A stretch of DNA of 64,000 nt from Heterobasidion occidentale (taxonomy: Eukaryota; Basidiomycota; Agaricomycetes; Russulales; Bondarzewiaceae). Below, in pieces: positions 35,885-47,006 of the stretch. The notes beneath the pieces are model-generated. The model saw nothing but the letters and a program-made list of their open reading frames with translations. It ran no database searches and was not told the origin of the DNA. Where the stretch lies: positions 3,844,001 through 3,908,000 of the forward strand of contig JBCAQO010000001.1 of the NCBI GenBank assembly GCA_039111635.1, in the 5' to 3' direction. Positions within the stretch are counted from its first letter, which is position 1; each line of letters starts with the position of its first letter. Position numbers and translations under genes: made by a program.

Positions 35885-36878
35885 GACTGCTGTCTAAGAT
35901 CCAGGACGATGATGACGACTAGGACCGCCTCTTTTCTGGATCTGCCTCTTTTCTTTGCACGAATTCTCAATTCTCTTGAACAGCTTCTGGATCTCTCGCA
36001 CAACTTAGCGTCTTTTCTTCAACAATTTCTAGGCTCTTTCGAAGGTTTCTCTTGCACGACACAGACTCTATCGCTCGACTTTGGACTATATTGCACGATT
36101 TGGGACTCTACCACACGACTATCAGGACTCTTCTGCACGATTATCATAACTCTTTGGGCCTCTACTGCACGACTATAAGGACCACTGCACGACTTTGAGA
36201 CTCTATTGCACGACTATGCACGACTTCAGGACTCTATCGCACGATACTACGACTCCCGGCTTCAACTCGCACTATTGGATTCTTCGCACATTGGTCGATG
36301 CTCCTCGCACGATCCTTCTGGCTGCCTTGCACGTTTGCACGATTCTCGAACTATTACTACACCTCCATCCGATACCGCCTAATTCCTTCCTGGGTTTCCT
36401 TGGATGTCAAGAGTCTGTCACCACGATCGCTCGCCCGCTGATCGAGTTGACATGTATCCAGCGGCCTGCCTTGCTTTCCACAGTGCTATCAACACGCTAT
36501 CCGCCTCGCTATCCATCTCGCTGTCGAGGTTGCTATCAAATTTGCTATCCATCTTGCTATCCACCTTGCTATCCACCTTGCTATCCACCTTGCTATCCAC
36601 CATGCTATCGACCTGCTTTCCATTGTGCTATCGACATTGCTATCGATATGCTTCCACCTTGTTTTACGCCATGCGCCTATCCTTCTGCCCATCACCCTCT
36701 TTTCTGCAATGCTCCCCTGCGCCCCATCAACCTGCTTCTACCTTATACTGTGTCATTATCCGTATATATCCTCCCATCTATCCCATACATAATTACATCT
36801 ACCCCTTCACCGTACGCACACCTCATCCAATATTACCCCTTCCTTCGCATTGCTAGCCCAACAGCCGTCCGTCCGTCC
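35885..36878 (+). repeat. Simple-sequence-rich repeat R1 (first of three related copies)
   Basis: The left half (35930-36260) is built of imperfect units of about 25-30 bp around CTCTATTGCACGACTTTGGA. The right half (about 36485-36660) is a 12-bp array of TTGCTATCCACC and variants. The same two-part layout recurs at 45.3-46.7 kb and 49.5-50.6 kb. Open frames through it encode Cys/Pro/Tyr repeats (PPCYPPCY) and are not taken as genes. Confidence 0.7.
36485..36660 (+). repeat. 12-bp minisatellite TTGCTATCCACC
   Basis: At least five near-perfect units lie at about 36545-36605, flanked by diverged GCTATC and GCTTTCC units on both sides. Confidence 0.85.
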
Positions 36879-36891
36879 TGGTATCAGAGTC
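36879..36891 (+). promoter_or_regulatory. Possible fossil retrotransposon primer-binding site
   Basis: TGGTATCAGAGTC matches the common initiator-tRNA-Met primer-binding site of LTR elements (TGGTATCAGAG). It follows repeat R1 and no coding part of an element is present. Confidence 0.35.
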
Positions 36892-36952
36892 CGCGGTTCT
36901 GCCCTCAGCTCCAAAGATTGGCTGGTGCTTTGGTGCGCATGTCCCCATCCAA

Positions 36953-37971
36953 TCATTGAGAATGCGCCGGAAGAGAAAGATTAGCATCTCGCGGGAGAAC
37001 GTCCTATATAACTTGTCTGAGAAATGGTGCTGTTCGATGTGCGACCAACTTACTCGGACCATGACACTCAGACGCTGTCCACGAGATGGATCTTCTGCTC
37101 GCAGTATCGAGTGCTTGTAGCCATATCGAACGGAATCTCTGTTGGGCGTAAGGAATGGTAGGAGAGTGTGGCTCGTACCGAACAACCTGCCTTTGTATGT
37201 AGACACTCCCTGACGCCAGCGGGAGGTCAAAGAATGCCCGAGACCCAATGCCATCTGTGCCTTCCAAACGCAAGACTCGCGTGGCGCCTAGACTGACGCC
37301 CAATATCCAGGAGCCGCTGGCTCCGACGTTATCGACGTGCGGGAGGATCTCTCCATCGGATGCGAGGTGCAGAACGTGCATCTGGGTGTCGGACTCGCTG
37401 GGATAGAGCGTGCGGAGTCGGTCTAGAACGGCGGACAGTGCAGAAGAGTCGGCGTTCCCCCATGAAGATACGCGAGTCTCTCGGAAACGCTTTATGACGC
37501 CGTCGAAATGGCCCTGCGACGCTGTACCTCAATATTTATTAGGCATTGTGAAATGATGATCTCGCTGACCTCGTGGAAGTCGTAATACTGATCGGGAAAA
37601 AAATCTTCCACTGTCTGAGCTGTTTCAGGGATGGGAGAACGCATTGACAAGAGGTCCTTGCGGCGGCGACGTAGGGCTCTATTCTCTAACGCATCTAGCT
37701 TGTGAAGAGCAGAACGAAGGAGTGTGTGCTGTTCTGTAAGGTCCAGAAATTTAGGAAAGAACATAAAGTCCTTCGGAAAGTCTGCAACAGATGTATTCGC
37801 GGTCGAAGCACTGCTGTGCGTTGTGAGACCTCTATTGAAGCTTGACAGCCAAGATCGCCTGCATATACCTCGAGCTCCCTGTCGGTCAGAATTTTGAGTT
37901 ACGTAGCAAATGCTGGTAGCATATCGTGGTTCGTGAAACGAACATACCGAAAATCGCAGGTTCAAAGGCAT
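36953..37971 (-). CDS. ALKBH7-like 2-oxoglutarate/Fe(II) dioxygenase, probably mitochondrial
   Basis: AlkB-homologue family 7. ATG 37971 (MPLNLRFS) is followed by an intron of about 60 nt and an Arg/Ser-rich, acid-free N terminus (GARGICRRSWLSSFNRGL) typical of a mitochondrial presequence. Then come FMFFPKFLDLTEQHTLLRSA, LSMRSPIPETAQTVEDFFPD and the double-stranded beta helix. Seen there are HVDN (iron His and Asp), GSWILGVSLGATRVLRL, LPLASGSVYIQRDSVRYGYK, HSILR (second iron His) and RGQRLSVMVR (the Arg that binds 2-oxoglutarate). A short last exon adds DVLPRDANLSLPAHSQ to TGA 36953. The intron inside SVYIQR|DSVRYG keeps phase only with a GC donor (AAG|GCAGGT). In animals ALKBH7 acts in mitochondria during necrosis and tRNA processing; the fungal role is unknown. 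Confidence 0.85.
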
Positions 37972-38572
37972 GTTTATGTGTGATACATTCAACGGGGATC
38001 GGGCCCGTCAGACCAGTCAACAAGTTACCTGTGACAATGATTTACGTCAGATAATGGTCTGCTCACTGGAACCTATGGTTCCGCTTGTGTTGAAACGCAG
38101 AGGGAGCGGTTCGGATCCGTCGGGATGACGCGGAGATGAGACTGGCCGCAACGTGCCGCTGCGGTTTGCAAGTCGGCAAGGCGGATGCCGAAAGGTGCCG
38201 AGGCGCACGAATCTGCATTGCGCACCTTCGGTCCTTCACAATTCCACGCAACTCATGCACTTCGTATTGTGTGTCCCTGCTTTCCATTCAAGACCCGGCG
38301 GAGAGAAACTGAACGCTTGAATTGCAGGTAGAGTATAAAGAAGACAGCCATACGCGGAGCATGTGACAGGCGATGAGAGATGTGATGAGAGATGCGATGA
38401 GAATTCTATTGTTGCATGTTACAGATCGATGGAGATGGACGCAGATGAGAGGATGGGAGGGGATATGGAAAAAATGGTGAGTTTGCCTTTAGCTGCTCCT
38501 GACTCCTATTCTCCTTCTTTCATCCACACAAGCATCCATCGTCAGGCATCCACTGTTAGGCGTTAGGCGTCT
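37972..38572. other. Intergenic region
   Basis: Upstream region of the ALKBH7-like gene and 3' flank of zinc-finger gene A. A (GATGAGA)n-type repeat lies at about 38370-38402. No gene was recognised. Confidence 0.4.
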
Positions 38573-39650
38573 TTATGAAAAAAGGGGGCGGCGACATCTC
38601 TTCCCCTTCAAGTGCGTGTATAGACCATCCCGACGACTGAACTCCTGCCCGCAGACGCAGGCGACAGGGCCCTGGTATTCTACATGGCCGGGTTTCGTCT
38701 TCCGGTGGCGTACCAGATCTCCACGGTGACGAAAGCCCTTTCCATCCAACTTGCAGATATGCGGTCCCTCACCGTGAAGCTTACCCTTCCGCGCCCGGGT
38801 CGCTTCCCCTCCCCTCCTCGGGCTTACCTCATTGCTATGCGCGGCTTGAGCATCCGCTGGCCAAGCCGAAGCGTCAGGTCCTGCAATGGACACTGCTATG
38901 CTTTCAGCAAATGGATGCTCTATCGGGAGATGGTTCCCGATGTGCCCATTGTTGTATTTTATCGTGTTCCCTTGTATGGGTCTGGCCTCTCCTGGCCTCT
39001 GGGATGTGAACCGCAAGCCTTGGACTGCGCTCGTCTCGGCGTGACCGTATGGACCATAGCGCTGTAGACTAGAGATCAGTCCCATGTGCACCTTGTAAAC
39101 TAAGAAATTTACTCACATTGCTTCGACCTAAGCTGGGTCCGGATTGCGCCGCGCTGTGGATGGTTCCCAGCGAACATGGATAGGTGTCGTACGCCGGCCA
39201 CGAATTCGTTTGGGAGATGAGCGGCGCCGGTCCTTGAACATATCCTTTAAGACGGGATCCATTCAGTTCAGTAAGTATGTCAATATTTCGTGCATAAAAA
39301 CTGAACCACCAAGAGCCATCGGCGTGTTCGGATGGGCCTGAGCGGCGTAATTCTGGACATCGCATATGGGGAAGAAATCCCTACCTATCTCGGACAGAGG
39401 TCGAGGCGCAACCTCTCGGACAAAACTAGAACTCTGAAAATTGGTAAGTGACGCTGCGTAGACTGAGTGCGACACATATTTGTGTCCAGCAGCGGGAAAC
39501 ATTCCTTACAGTGACGCTCATTGACATCTGATGCCCCTGAGGCAAGGGAACGTTCCTAAACCTTTCGGAGTGGTCCATGTGTCCTCCTGGGGCCCAGGCG
39601 GGGTCAAAGGAGAATGACAATTCGTCGTATAGAAGGTAAGAGTTTTCCAT
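38573..39650 (-). CDS. Two-finger zinc-finger protein, family member A
   Basis: Putative DNA-binding protein. ATG 39650 gives MENSYLLYDELSFSFDPAW and the family block VPLPQGHQMSMS. Later exons give FFPICDVQNYAAQAHPNTPM, GPAPLISQTNSWPAYDTYP and SLQRYGPYGHAETSAVQGLR. The last exon (to 38573) carries NNGHIGNHLPIEHPFAESIA, a basic linker and the fingers. Finger 1 is HICKLDGKGFRHRGDLVR H...GH with the second Cys replaced; finger 2 is CVCGQEFSRRDGLYTHLKGK RC, a C2HC finger. B and C share the same layout, exon order and sequence blocks. No nonsense codon was seen, so it may be functional. It is one arm of an inverted duplication with C. Confidence 0.78.
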
Positions 39651-40118
39651 TGCTGTGACAGAAGAAGCTGTTGTTGAATACTGGTAGACGAACACTGGAC
39701 GTTCGGAGATGGGTGGCAGTCAGCAACTCGGCTGGAGCTGTCTTTTACTTACTTATATATATCCTCATTTGAGCCTCGTGCACCTGGCCCACAGCAAGCT
39801 GCACAATTCGGCGACGCATTTGTTCACCGCGTGCACTGATGCTTTGTGCACATCATTAGGTAAATGAGACAACAATGCGACGTCTCCTTGCTTCTTACAC
39901 CTCTATCTCACCCACCTTCCGGCTCCGCGTCTAGATTGAGAAGGTGGTGGCGAGGGACATGTGTGCGGCGTGGTGAGATCGCACGTTGCCACTGGTTTCG
40001 ACACTGACTGGGACATCTCTTCACGTATTCAGCGACTCGAGGCATGATTTGCAATTGTGCTCGGTTCAAGATGCCATACGTGGGTCCACTGATTGGACCT
40101 CCCCGACACTTTGGTGTT

Positions 40119-40137
40119 CGAACGCTCTGAGCGTTCG
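40119..40137. repeat. Perfect inverted repeat CGAACGCT-CTG-AGCGTTCG
   Basis: An 8-bp stem with a 3-base loop in the region between genes A and B. It could form a hairpin or bind a dimeric regulator. Confidence 0.6.
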
Positions 40138-40164
40138 ATCGATATGAGATGCTAAACGCAATCC

Positions 40165-40530
40165 AGCCATGCTTCAGATTCTTGGCAGGAACTTACGCTT
40201 CCCTCAAGGCATTTTAATCACCGGATCCGGAGGGTCTGTGCAAATCTATGTCAGTGCAAATGCAAATCTAGGTCAGTGAGACGTTCTAGGTCACCGTCGA
40301 ACTGTTGTTGAATTTGCCTGTACTACACAGGCACGTTTGGCAGACTGGCCTATGAAGAGATTTGTTGGCGGCAAAACTCTCGTTAAAATACACGATACGA
40401 AGCCTGTGACGTACACTTCGAATGTGATACCAAGTACAAGCGTTTAAATACCTTGTTTGGATGCTTCCATCGCTTAAAGGTCTCATTCATCTACGTTCAC
40501 GGTTCCGCACAATTCTCATGATGGCCGATG
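40165..40530 (+). pseudogene. Decayed copy of the gene fragment at 54317-54619
   Basis: The start reads QILGRNLRFPQGILITGSGG, matching QILGRNLHFHPGIFITGSKG at 54.6 kb, then VTVELLLNLP and VTYTSN, with stops and frame changes between. The function of the ancestral gene is unknown; it is hydrophobic in part. It lies divergent from gene A just as the other copy lies divergent from gene C. Confidence 0.6.
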
Positions 40531-41242
40531 GCGGCTGGCGTTAAACTCCCATTTGCCAGTGCTTGTACGTACACAAAAGGCCGCCCCCTCCCTTTGTGTC
40601 CCGTCGGCTTCTTCGATCCCTATCTATGGGGCGTGTATCTCGTCCCATCATCTTCTCGAAAACGTTTGATGGCACTTTGATGCATCCAATTGAGTCGCAG
40701 CTCGCACGATCTTTGTGAAAGGCAAGGGTACTCGGTGCATGGAAGTGGTCGTACGCAGTGAGTCAGGAGAAACTCATGAACTATCTGGGATGTTCCACCG
40801 ATGGAATAACACGCCGTTGAGATGTCTTTGCGGCGACGAATACATCAGACGGCCTCGAATTAATGAAGAAGTAAGCTTGCACCGCGCCATACTCATGTCT
40901 CTTGCCATCTCTTTCCATATGCGGACAACAGAGCTTTGAAGAAGGGAAAATAGAGCCGAGAGAAGTAAGGAGAAGTCGCATCGCTCTTTGATTTACCTCA
41001 TGATGTGCACAAAGCGTGGACTCATTCACGAGCTGGAAGGCTAGATCACATAGCCTGTTATGCGCCAAACGCATGGAGCTCATAAAGGCCTTTAAGAACG
41101 AAGGGGCAGCACCTGTCGATATTCGCCCAACATCGCCCAGCATCCAACATCTACTACTGCCTCTCATCATCCAGCATCGGAAATCTAGCATCGCGTCTTC
41201 AGCCTAGCTACTGGACACTTTCCTTTTCTAATACAACTCACT

Positions 41243-42358
41243 ATGAACTACCTAGACAGCTTTCCATACGGCGAATGGCCTTTCCCCCTGGCCACCGACC
41301 CTGGATGGGTGCCAGAGCCACGCGTCGACGGTTTTCAATACGCTTCATTTCCCAGTGGGCGTCAGAGGCATCATCAGATGCCAATGAGTAATATGGCAAG
41401 TAGATTATTCAATGCTGGTTGACATGGACAATAACTCACCGTAGCCTTATCTTAGAGAGCTGGCACTGTTCAAGGGCAATTCCCTGATGACATCGGGTTC
41501 GCATCCGTTCCCGGCGTAGACGTGGCCTACGGTGGTGCGAGTTACGTGCAGGCCTGCCTCGACACTCTGATGTCTCCTGCTGGTATGAATAGTTAGTTGG
41601 ATTTAACCGCGTTATGACCCACGATAGCTAACTTACCATTACGGCTACATAAAATGCGCCTCATAGGATACCCCCAGGAACTGGCCACACCGCTCTACTA
41701 CCAGGACTTACGGCCATCATACAATGCCACTCCATGGTTGCATCGAACCCCCCAACAGGCGACACACTCGGCATCCGCACCTATTTTGGGCAATACGGTT
41801 GGTTCCATTGTTTCACATTGCCCGTAGATTATTCATCCCTAGTCACAGCGTCGCAAAGACGGCGGGAACGTGATGAGCATACCACCAGGGTTGCGGACAT
41901 CGCCTCGGGGGCTGGCTGCTGAAGCCAAGGCCACGCAACAAGCGACATATATATACAACGACGGGCACAACGGGAATCATCTCCCGATAGCGCATCCGTT
42001 TGCTGAAGCTATACAAGTGCCTGTTGCAGGACCTGATACTTCGCTGCCAGAGGCTGTGCCCGCTCCATTCGTGGAAGCTCGAGTGAGGGAGGACAACGAG
42101 AGCTCGAGAGGAAAAGGGGAGAAGGCTCAGACGAAGAGGGGTAAGCTCCACGGTGAGGGTCCGCATATCTGCGCGGTTGATGGCAAGGTCTTTCGTCACC
42201 GCGGGGATCTGGTACGCCACCGGAAGACGAAACCCGGCCACGCAGAATACCGGGGCCCTATCATCTGCGTCTGTCGGCAGGAGTTCAGTCGTCGGGATGG
42301 TCTGTACACGCACTTGAAGTCGAAGAGATGCCGCGGCCCTCTCTTTTCTTCAAAATAA
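41243..42358 (+). CDS. Two-finger zinc-finger protein, family member B
   Basis: Putative DNA-binding protein of about 310 aa, the best-preserved member of subfamily 1. Exon 1 is 41243-41395 (MNYLDSFPYGEWPFPLATDP ... RQRHHQMPMSNM). Exon 2 starts at 41456 (RAGTVQGQFPDDIGFASVPG) after an intron with a GC donor (ATG|GCAAGT). Exon 3 starts near 41669 (YPQELATPLYYQDLRPSYNA). The last exon from about 41846 ends LFSSK at 42358. Finger 1 is HICAVDGKVFRHRGDLVRHR...GH with only one Cys; finger 2 is CVCRQEFSRRDGLYTHLKSK RC. The linker is Lys/Glu-rich (GEKAQTKRGKLHGEGP). It sits head-to-head with A over a shared 1.6-kb upstream region. Confidence 0.82.
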
Positions 42359-43010
42359 AGATCTAGGATGTCTAACGGCGCATGCTTGTTTGCAGGAGGA
42401 GGGAGGAGGGAAATCCTGAACGCAGACTCACAGTGGCCGAGTTATCTTTGTATTTCGCTCCCATCTCCTTCGATCGTCATCGATCTGAAACTTGTATGCC
42501 CATCGTGTATGCCCATCGCCATCTCTCTGAATAGGCCTATCTCGTTTGTTGTCTCAATGTATCGTTTACCTACGTTTGTTATAGATCTATTGTGTTCACG
42601 TTGTCATAGCGGACCTTCGCTGGGAAGCAGGGATGGAGCAAACGAGCCAGCGAGAGGATGTGGTGCCCAGTTCCCTATTAAACGTCAATTTTGTGCATCC
42701 ACAGATGAGTATCGTACGCTGTGAAAACCAGACTAGACTGTTGGAGCCATCGGCATTGATGCAGGAGGATGGAAAGTCGGGATACCAAAGTACGCCAAAG
42801 CGCGCCTTGCCGGGATTCGGCATCTACCAGTGCACTTCTCCTGCCTACTCACGAGCACTTCGTACTCTTCCGTACTCCTGCATCGTGTCGCTCTCGATTT
42901 ACTGACATCGTTTCATCTTCAAACCTTCGCGATGCGCATGATTCATGACTCTTTTCAAAAAAGAACAAATTCGATACCAGTTCCTCGGTAAGTAATGGAC
43001 GTCAATGGAT
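42359..43010. other. Intergenic region
   Basis: 3' flank of gene B up to the start of the tandem duplication at 43011. No gene was recognised. Confidence 0.35.
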
Positions 43011-43242
43011 CCGGAGATACACACAGCTGATACACGAGATTAGAGGAATGCAAGCGCAAACACGGAGACGGATGGGATAGGAGAAATCTAAGCATGTAAA
43101 CTGTTCAGATCGATCAGCGGAATCGATGGCGGGTGTGAAATGAGGGAGAAGGAAGAAAGAGAAATGACAAAACTTGGTGCGTTCCCGACGCCTCAATGCT
43201 CATCATCTCTTCCCCTTGACTTCACCTGCGATGGGACGATGA

Positions 43243-44474
43243 TCATGAAGATGACTTGGGACGGAGTCGGCAGCCCTTTTTATGATGCCTGTTCATTCCA
43301 TCTCGGCGAGTGTACTCCTTCCCGCACACACAGATGCAGGGGCCTTGATACTCGTCATGACCCTCTGTCGTCTCCTGGTGTCGCAACATCTCCCAATATC
43401 GGGCGTATATCTGGCCTTCCACACGGCAGATCCATGGCCCATCCCCAGGCGGCATCGTCCTCTTCTTCTTCGTCACAGCCTTACCAAGCATCTGAGCCTT
43501 CGCATTCACCTGAGTCTTCCCCTTGGCCCCTCCTGCAATCTTTTTCTTCATCACGCTCGCCTTGCTCCTCGTCGCCTGAGCAGTTGTCGATGATGCTGGT
43601 ACTGGCGGCATTTGTGAAGTACTAGGTCCTGTGACCGACACTAGTACATCTTCAGCAGATGGTTGCGCCGTGCTGGAACGTTCCACACTGTACCCGTTGT
43701 TGAATGTATAGGTGTTGTGTTGTATGGCCTCGACTTCAGACGGCGGCCAGGGTGTGTGATCTATTCCCGGCGTGATCTGGGCTCGGGCCATACTTTTCCG
43801 GCTGTGTGATTGCTTGGTCTTCTCAGACCACTGAATGTCCAACGGACAGGCGTTGATAACATGCAAGTTTGATTTATCAGTATCGTGTCTCACTTCACAA
43901 AACCATTGAACTCACCACAGATTCCGGAACGGCTTCGTACCGCGGCAGTGATGCCTGCTGGTGCCTTGGTGGCGCATCGTAGTCTACGGAAAGGACGAGG
44001 TAAACCAGAGCAAGCTAGTCGAACATCATAGCATCATATCACGTAAATCTCACTTACCGTAATGCGCCATGATCTGATGTGGCGCATACGGGTCGGCGCC
44101 GTAGACGGGGGTGGCGGCGACACCCGCATCTCGAAGATGCCCATACTGCCGGGCCTCGTCTCCTACCGTGGCCAGTAAGGCGCCGCCCCACGCTGACTCC
44201 CCATATTGCCCCAGGGGTACATATGGATGCTAAAGACGTGGGTGTCATGAACGATATGGACTGGACTATGACTGGCAGCGCCACCCACAAGATAGTCTGC
44301 GGCCAATGTCAGAGGCATTGCACTTACCAAACCATGGGCCACTGGCTGGTGATACCCGTACTCATGGTCCCACGACGGGAGACCATAAGTGCTGAGGTGT
44401 GTGGCCCACTGGTCAGGGTAGGGCGGGTAAGGCTCGTGGTGCCTTGTCTGGCCTTGGTATCCGTAGTAGGACAT
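43243..44474 (-). CDS. Two-finger zinc-finger protein, family member D
   Basis: Putative DNA-binding protein, subfamily 2. ATG 44474 gives MSYYGYQGQTRHHEPYPPYP, a Tyr/Pro/His-rich N terminus. The next exons read HPYVPLGQYGESAWGGALLA ... YGADPYAPHQIMAHY and DYDAPPRHQQASLPRYEAVP. The last exon (about 43880-43243) gives FNNGYSVERSS, a Lys-rich linker (MKKKIAGGAKGKTQ) and the fingers. Finger 1 is WICRVEGQIYARYWEMLRHQ...GH, lacking a second Cys; finger 2 is CVCGKEYTRRDGMNRHHKKG C. It ends RLRPKSSS at 43243. Finger spacing and the GP-x-x-C-V-C link match subfamily 1. A tandem copy (E) lies 4.8 kb to the right. Confidence 0.78.
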
Positions 44475-44727
44475 GGCGGCAATGGAGAGGGCGGAGTGAG
44501 TGGGCTTTGGATGACGAGTGTCCATTGGGTCGATTCTGGGTGGTGGTTTGTTCGAAAGGCCAGGTGCTGTCCCGTTGTGCTTAAGTATGCGCGCCTGTTT
44601 GACCCATGTGTCTGGCGCAGGATGGCTCTTCCGCTCAAGGGGTCCTCGGGGTTGACGGGTCGGCTCTGGGACACGTTATGATGTAAACCTACGGTGCTTC
44701 TCCTTTATTCCAAAGAAATTCTGTGTG
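44475..44727. promoter_or_regulatory. Upstream region of gene D, conserved in E and partly in F
   Basis: TATGCGCGCCT (about 44586) followed by TGGCGCAGGA is found at the same place upstream of E (about 49386) and, more diverged, upstream of F (about 52553). Conservation between genes whose coding parts differ suggests a core promoter or 5' UTR element. Confidence 0.5.
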
Positions 44728-45629
44728 AGTCAATGTGGATACGACTCGGTAAGGCATCTTCTGGTTTAACTGGTTCGACTCTTGACTGAGCAACGTGAGA
44801 ATCTTTTTGCAGCGTACACACTGTATCTTTGATCGCGAGTGCGCCAGCACGCATTGATCATTACCCTCGAACCTCCTTTCATTCACAGTGCGCTTGCCTC
44901 CAGATAAATTTTCTTGAGGCTCATCATCCGCCTCTGTATCTGTCCCAGACATTATTGAAGCGTGCTCATCATGAGCTCTCAGTCGATGCACAAGGATTCC
45001 ACCACACTCTGGCATTTTGGGTGGCATTGTGGGCCTCTCCAGCATCATTTGACATCGCATGATTTCTCGCGTCGTTCACGACATTGTCAATAATCATTAA
45101 TCGTTGAACAATTCTTTCGTTCGTTTCCCGTTTCACACCTCCATTGACGCCCGGATCTCTGACTAGTGCTGAAGAACCTGGTGTCAAGAAGGAAGATGCG
45201 ATGTCGTGGGTCTCAGACGATTTCCACTTGCTGTAGTCCTCATCGCCAAATCTGAAGGACACCAGATCGTTAACTCCAGTATCTAGAGATCTTTCATAGA
45301 GGGCCATCCTCCTGGTGAAGGAAAACATCGCTGTCCTCGCTGCTGCGCAACGTGTCCATCCCTACCGCTGTTGTCACCTCTGTCCAATCCGTTTACAAGG
45401 CCCAAGAGTGTCGCCGTCGACATCAATACCCTATCCACGCATGGCTTTGGCTGTGTCTACGGATTTAACCTTGAATCCCAGTCACGCCTCAAATTTTGCG
45501 GGCGGTTGGAGACCTCTTCCGCTCGTTGCTCCATTGCTCGATGGCTTCTTATGATTTCGGACCGTCATATGACGATCCGAAATCACAAGGACAGCACTAC
45601 AGCAATTGCTTCTGCTGCTGCTCAATCTT
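44728..45629. other. 0.9-kb segment present only in duplication unit 1
   Basis: Inserted (or deleted from unit 2) between GTGAGT and CTTGCTT. It contains a minus-strand frame (44689-45060) with a CVRCKKIL motif and, near 45145-45170, a stretch ACGCCCGGATCTCTGAC that matches the Ser/Asp-rich gene at 35345. Probably a patch of older repeats. Confidence 0.5.
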
Positions 45630-46692
45630 GCTTAGCTCTCCGACTCCACTGCCCAAATTCTTTGATTCTACTGCACGGATAGCTGCCTCTGTTACACAAA
45701 TTGCCGACTGTCGCAGGAACTCCTTGTCTACGACTAAGATTTCTCGACTCTCATCAATTATCTGCACAAACAACAGACGCTTGCACGACTGCTCCATCGC
45801 ACAACTTCCGGACTCCATCGCACAATTTCTCGACTCGACTAGCACAACGCACAGACTCTTCGTACAACGGATCTATCGCACAACTACGAAACTTTCAGAC
45901 TCCTCCTACGAATGTCTCAGCACTCAACTTGTACAACGACTCGTTCCTATCGTACTAGGATTAGCCTATTGCATGAGCTCCAGACTATCTTACAACTTCC
46001 TGAATCTGCACACTTGCCTGATACCGTCTCGTTGCCCACGAACTGCTAGATGTTAAGAAATATGCCGACTTGTCCATGGCGATAATGAGTTAAGATATAT
46101 CCAGGCGCGCCTCTTCGCTTACCGGCGTGCTTCCTGTTCGCTGTCGCCTATGCTTTCTATGTGCTTTCTGCACGCTTTCCGCCTCGCTGTGCAACTGCCA
46201 TCTCGCGTGCTTTTGATATTGCTCTGCATCGTGCTTTCCACTTGGTTTCCGCCTTACTTTCTTTTGCTATCCAAGACACTTTACGACGTGCTGTGTACTT
46301 GCTTTCTCCGACTCCCTTGCGCTGCATTCCTCATTTACACTTCATCGCGCGATATGCATGGCATTGTTCACTACCCCTCCCCTTGCGCTGCTGATTGACC
46401 ATCTGTTTCTTACCCGCCTTGGCCATTTTGTCCAGGCCGCGGTCTAGTACATCAATGCACATCATATTTCGCTCCGAATCCTCATCGTTTGTGTTGAATT
46501 ATAATGATCCCTACGACATGTGGCAGTATGGCATTGTGTAGAACATACTGAACAAGAACGAGTGAGGAATCCGTCCAGTCTTAGCTGGTACTGTCAACGA
46601 CTTTATTGGAGGAGTATGTGAGGGGCTAGGCTGCGAAACTTCGCTCACTGATAGCAGATGACAGATGAACCCGCACAGTCTACTCTCAAGGG
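45630..46692 (+). repeat. Simple-sequence-rich repeat R2
   Basis: The left part has units like CGCACAACTTCCGGACTCCAT; the right part (46130-46380) has CGCTTTCCGCCTTGCTTTC-like units. It matches R3 at 49.55-50.64 kb closely and R1 at 35.9-36.9 kb in layout. Confidence 0.7.
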
Positions 46693-47006
46693 GCGTAGTA
46701 CTACTGATATGCCTTTGAACTGCAGGAGATGGCAACTCCTCTCTTCCACACCTCTGCCGCACGAACATGACTACAGCTGGTATGAGCAAAAACAATCATC
46801 GAGTGTCTTCGAAACAGTATCACGAAACATGGTGGAAAATGAAAGAAAAAGAAACACTTCACGATACACTGAATTGCACATATGCGATCCACGAGATTGG
46901 GTGGCCCAGACTCAGACATCCATGGACAACCACAACGAGAGCGGAAACAGAGTGCTGGATATTGTATCAGTAACGGGTGTTTCATAAGAGTCGTAGTGGC
47001 TGACCT
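46693..47006. other. Spacer between duplication units, left part
   Basis: No gene was recognised; 3' flank of the small gene at 47007. Confidence 0.3.

Larger units (their letters stand above)
39651..41242. other. Shared upstream region of genes A and B, with duplicated fragments
   Basis: It matches, in inverted order, 53.07-53.67 plus 54.27-55.08 kb. It contains: a motif like TTTACCTCATNANGTGCACAAAGC upstream of both A (39840-39870, minus) and B (about 41000, plus); a fragment at 40165-40530 matching the frame at 54317-54619; the uninterrupted insertion site of the solo LTR near 40590; a conserved short frame at 40715-40939; and a perfect 8-bp inverted repeat at 40119-40137. Confidence 0.7.
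43011..46692 (+). repeat. Tandem segmental duplication, unit 1 (contains gene D)
   Basis: It matches 47813-50639 in the same orientation, starting at CCGGAGATACA and ending near CTCAAGGG. Unit 1 holds about 0.9 kb (about 44728-45629) that is absent from unit 2; apart from that the two align end to end with point differences and small indels. Confidence 0.85.

Noticed and set aside
35930..36260. Possible CRISPR-like array of regular repeats
   Set aside because: Units are imperfect, spacers are not unique or of constant length, and the genome is eukaryotic. It is an ordinary minisatellite.
36195..36959. 254-codon plus-strand frame with PPCYPPCY repeats
   Set aside because: It is created by the 12-bp DNA repeat of R1; all frames through the array are open, and no coding signal exists outside it.
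43282..43593. Plus-strand frames over the finger exons of D and E (also 48084-48419)
   Set aside because: Antisense shadows. The minus strand carries conserved fingers and the family exon structure.
44079..44681. Plus-strand frames of 200 codons over the first exons of D and E (also 48878-49480)
   Set aside because: They look conserved only because the underlying DNA is duplicated. The minus-strand exons splice in phase into the zinc-finger proteins.
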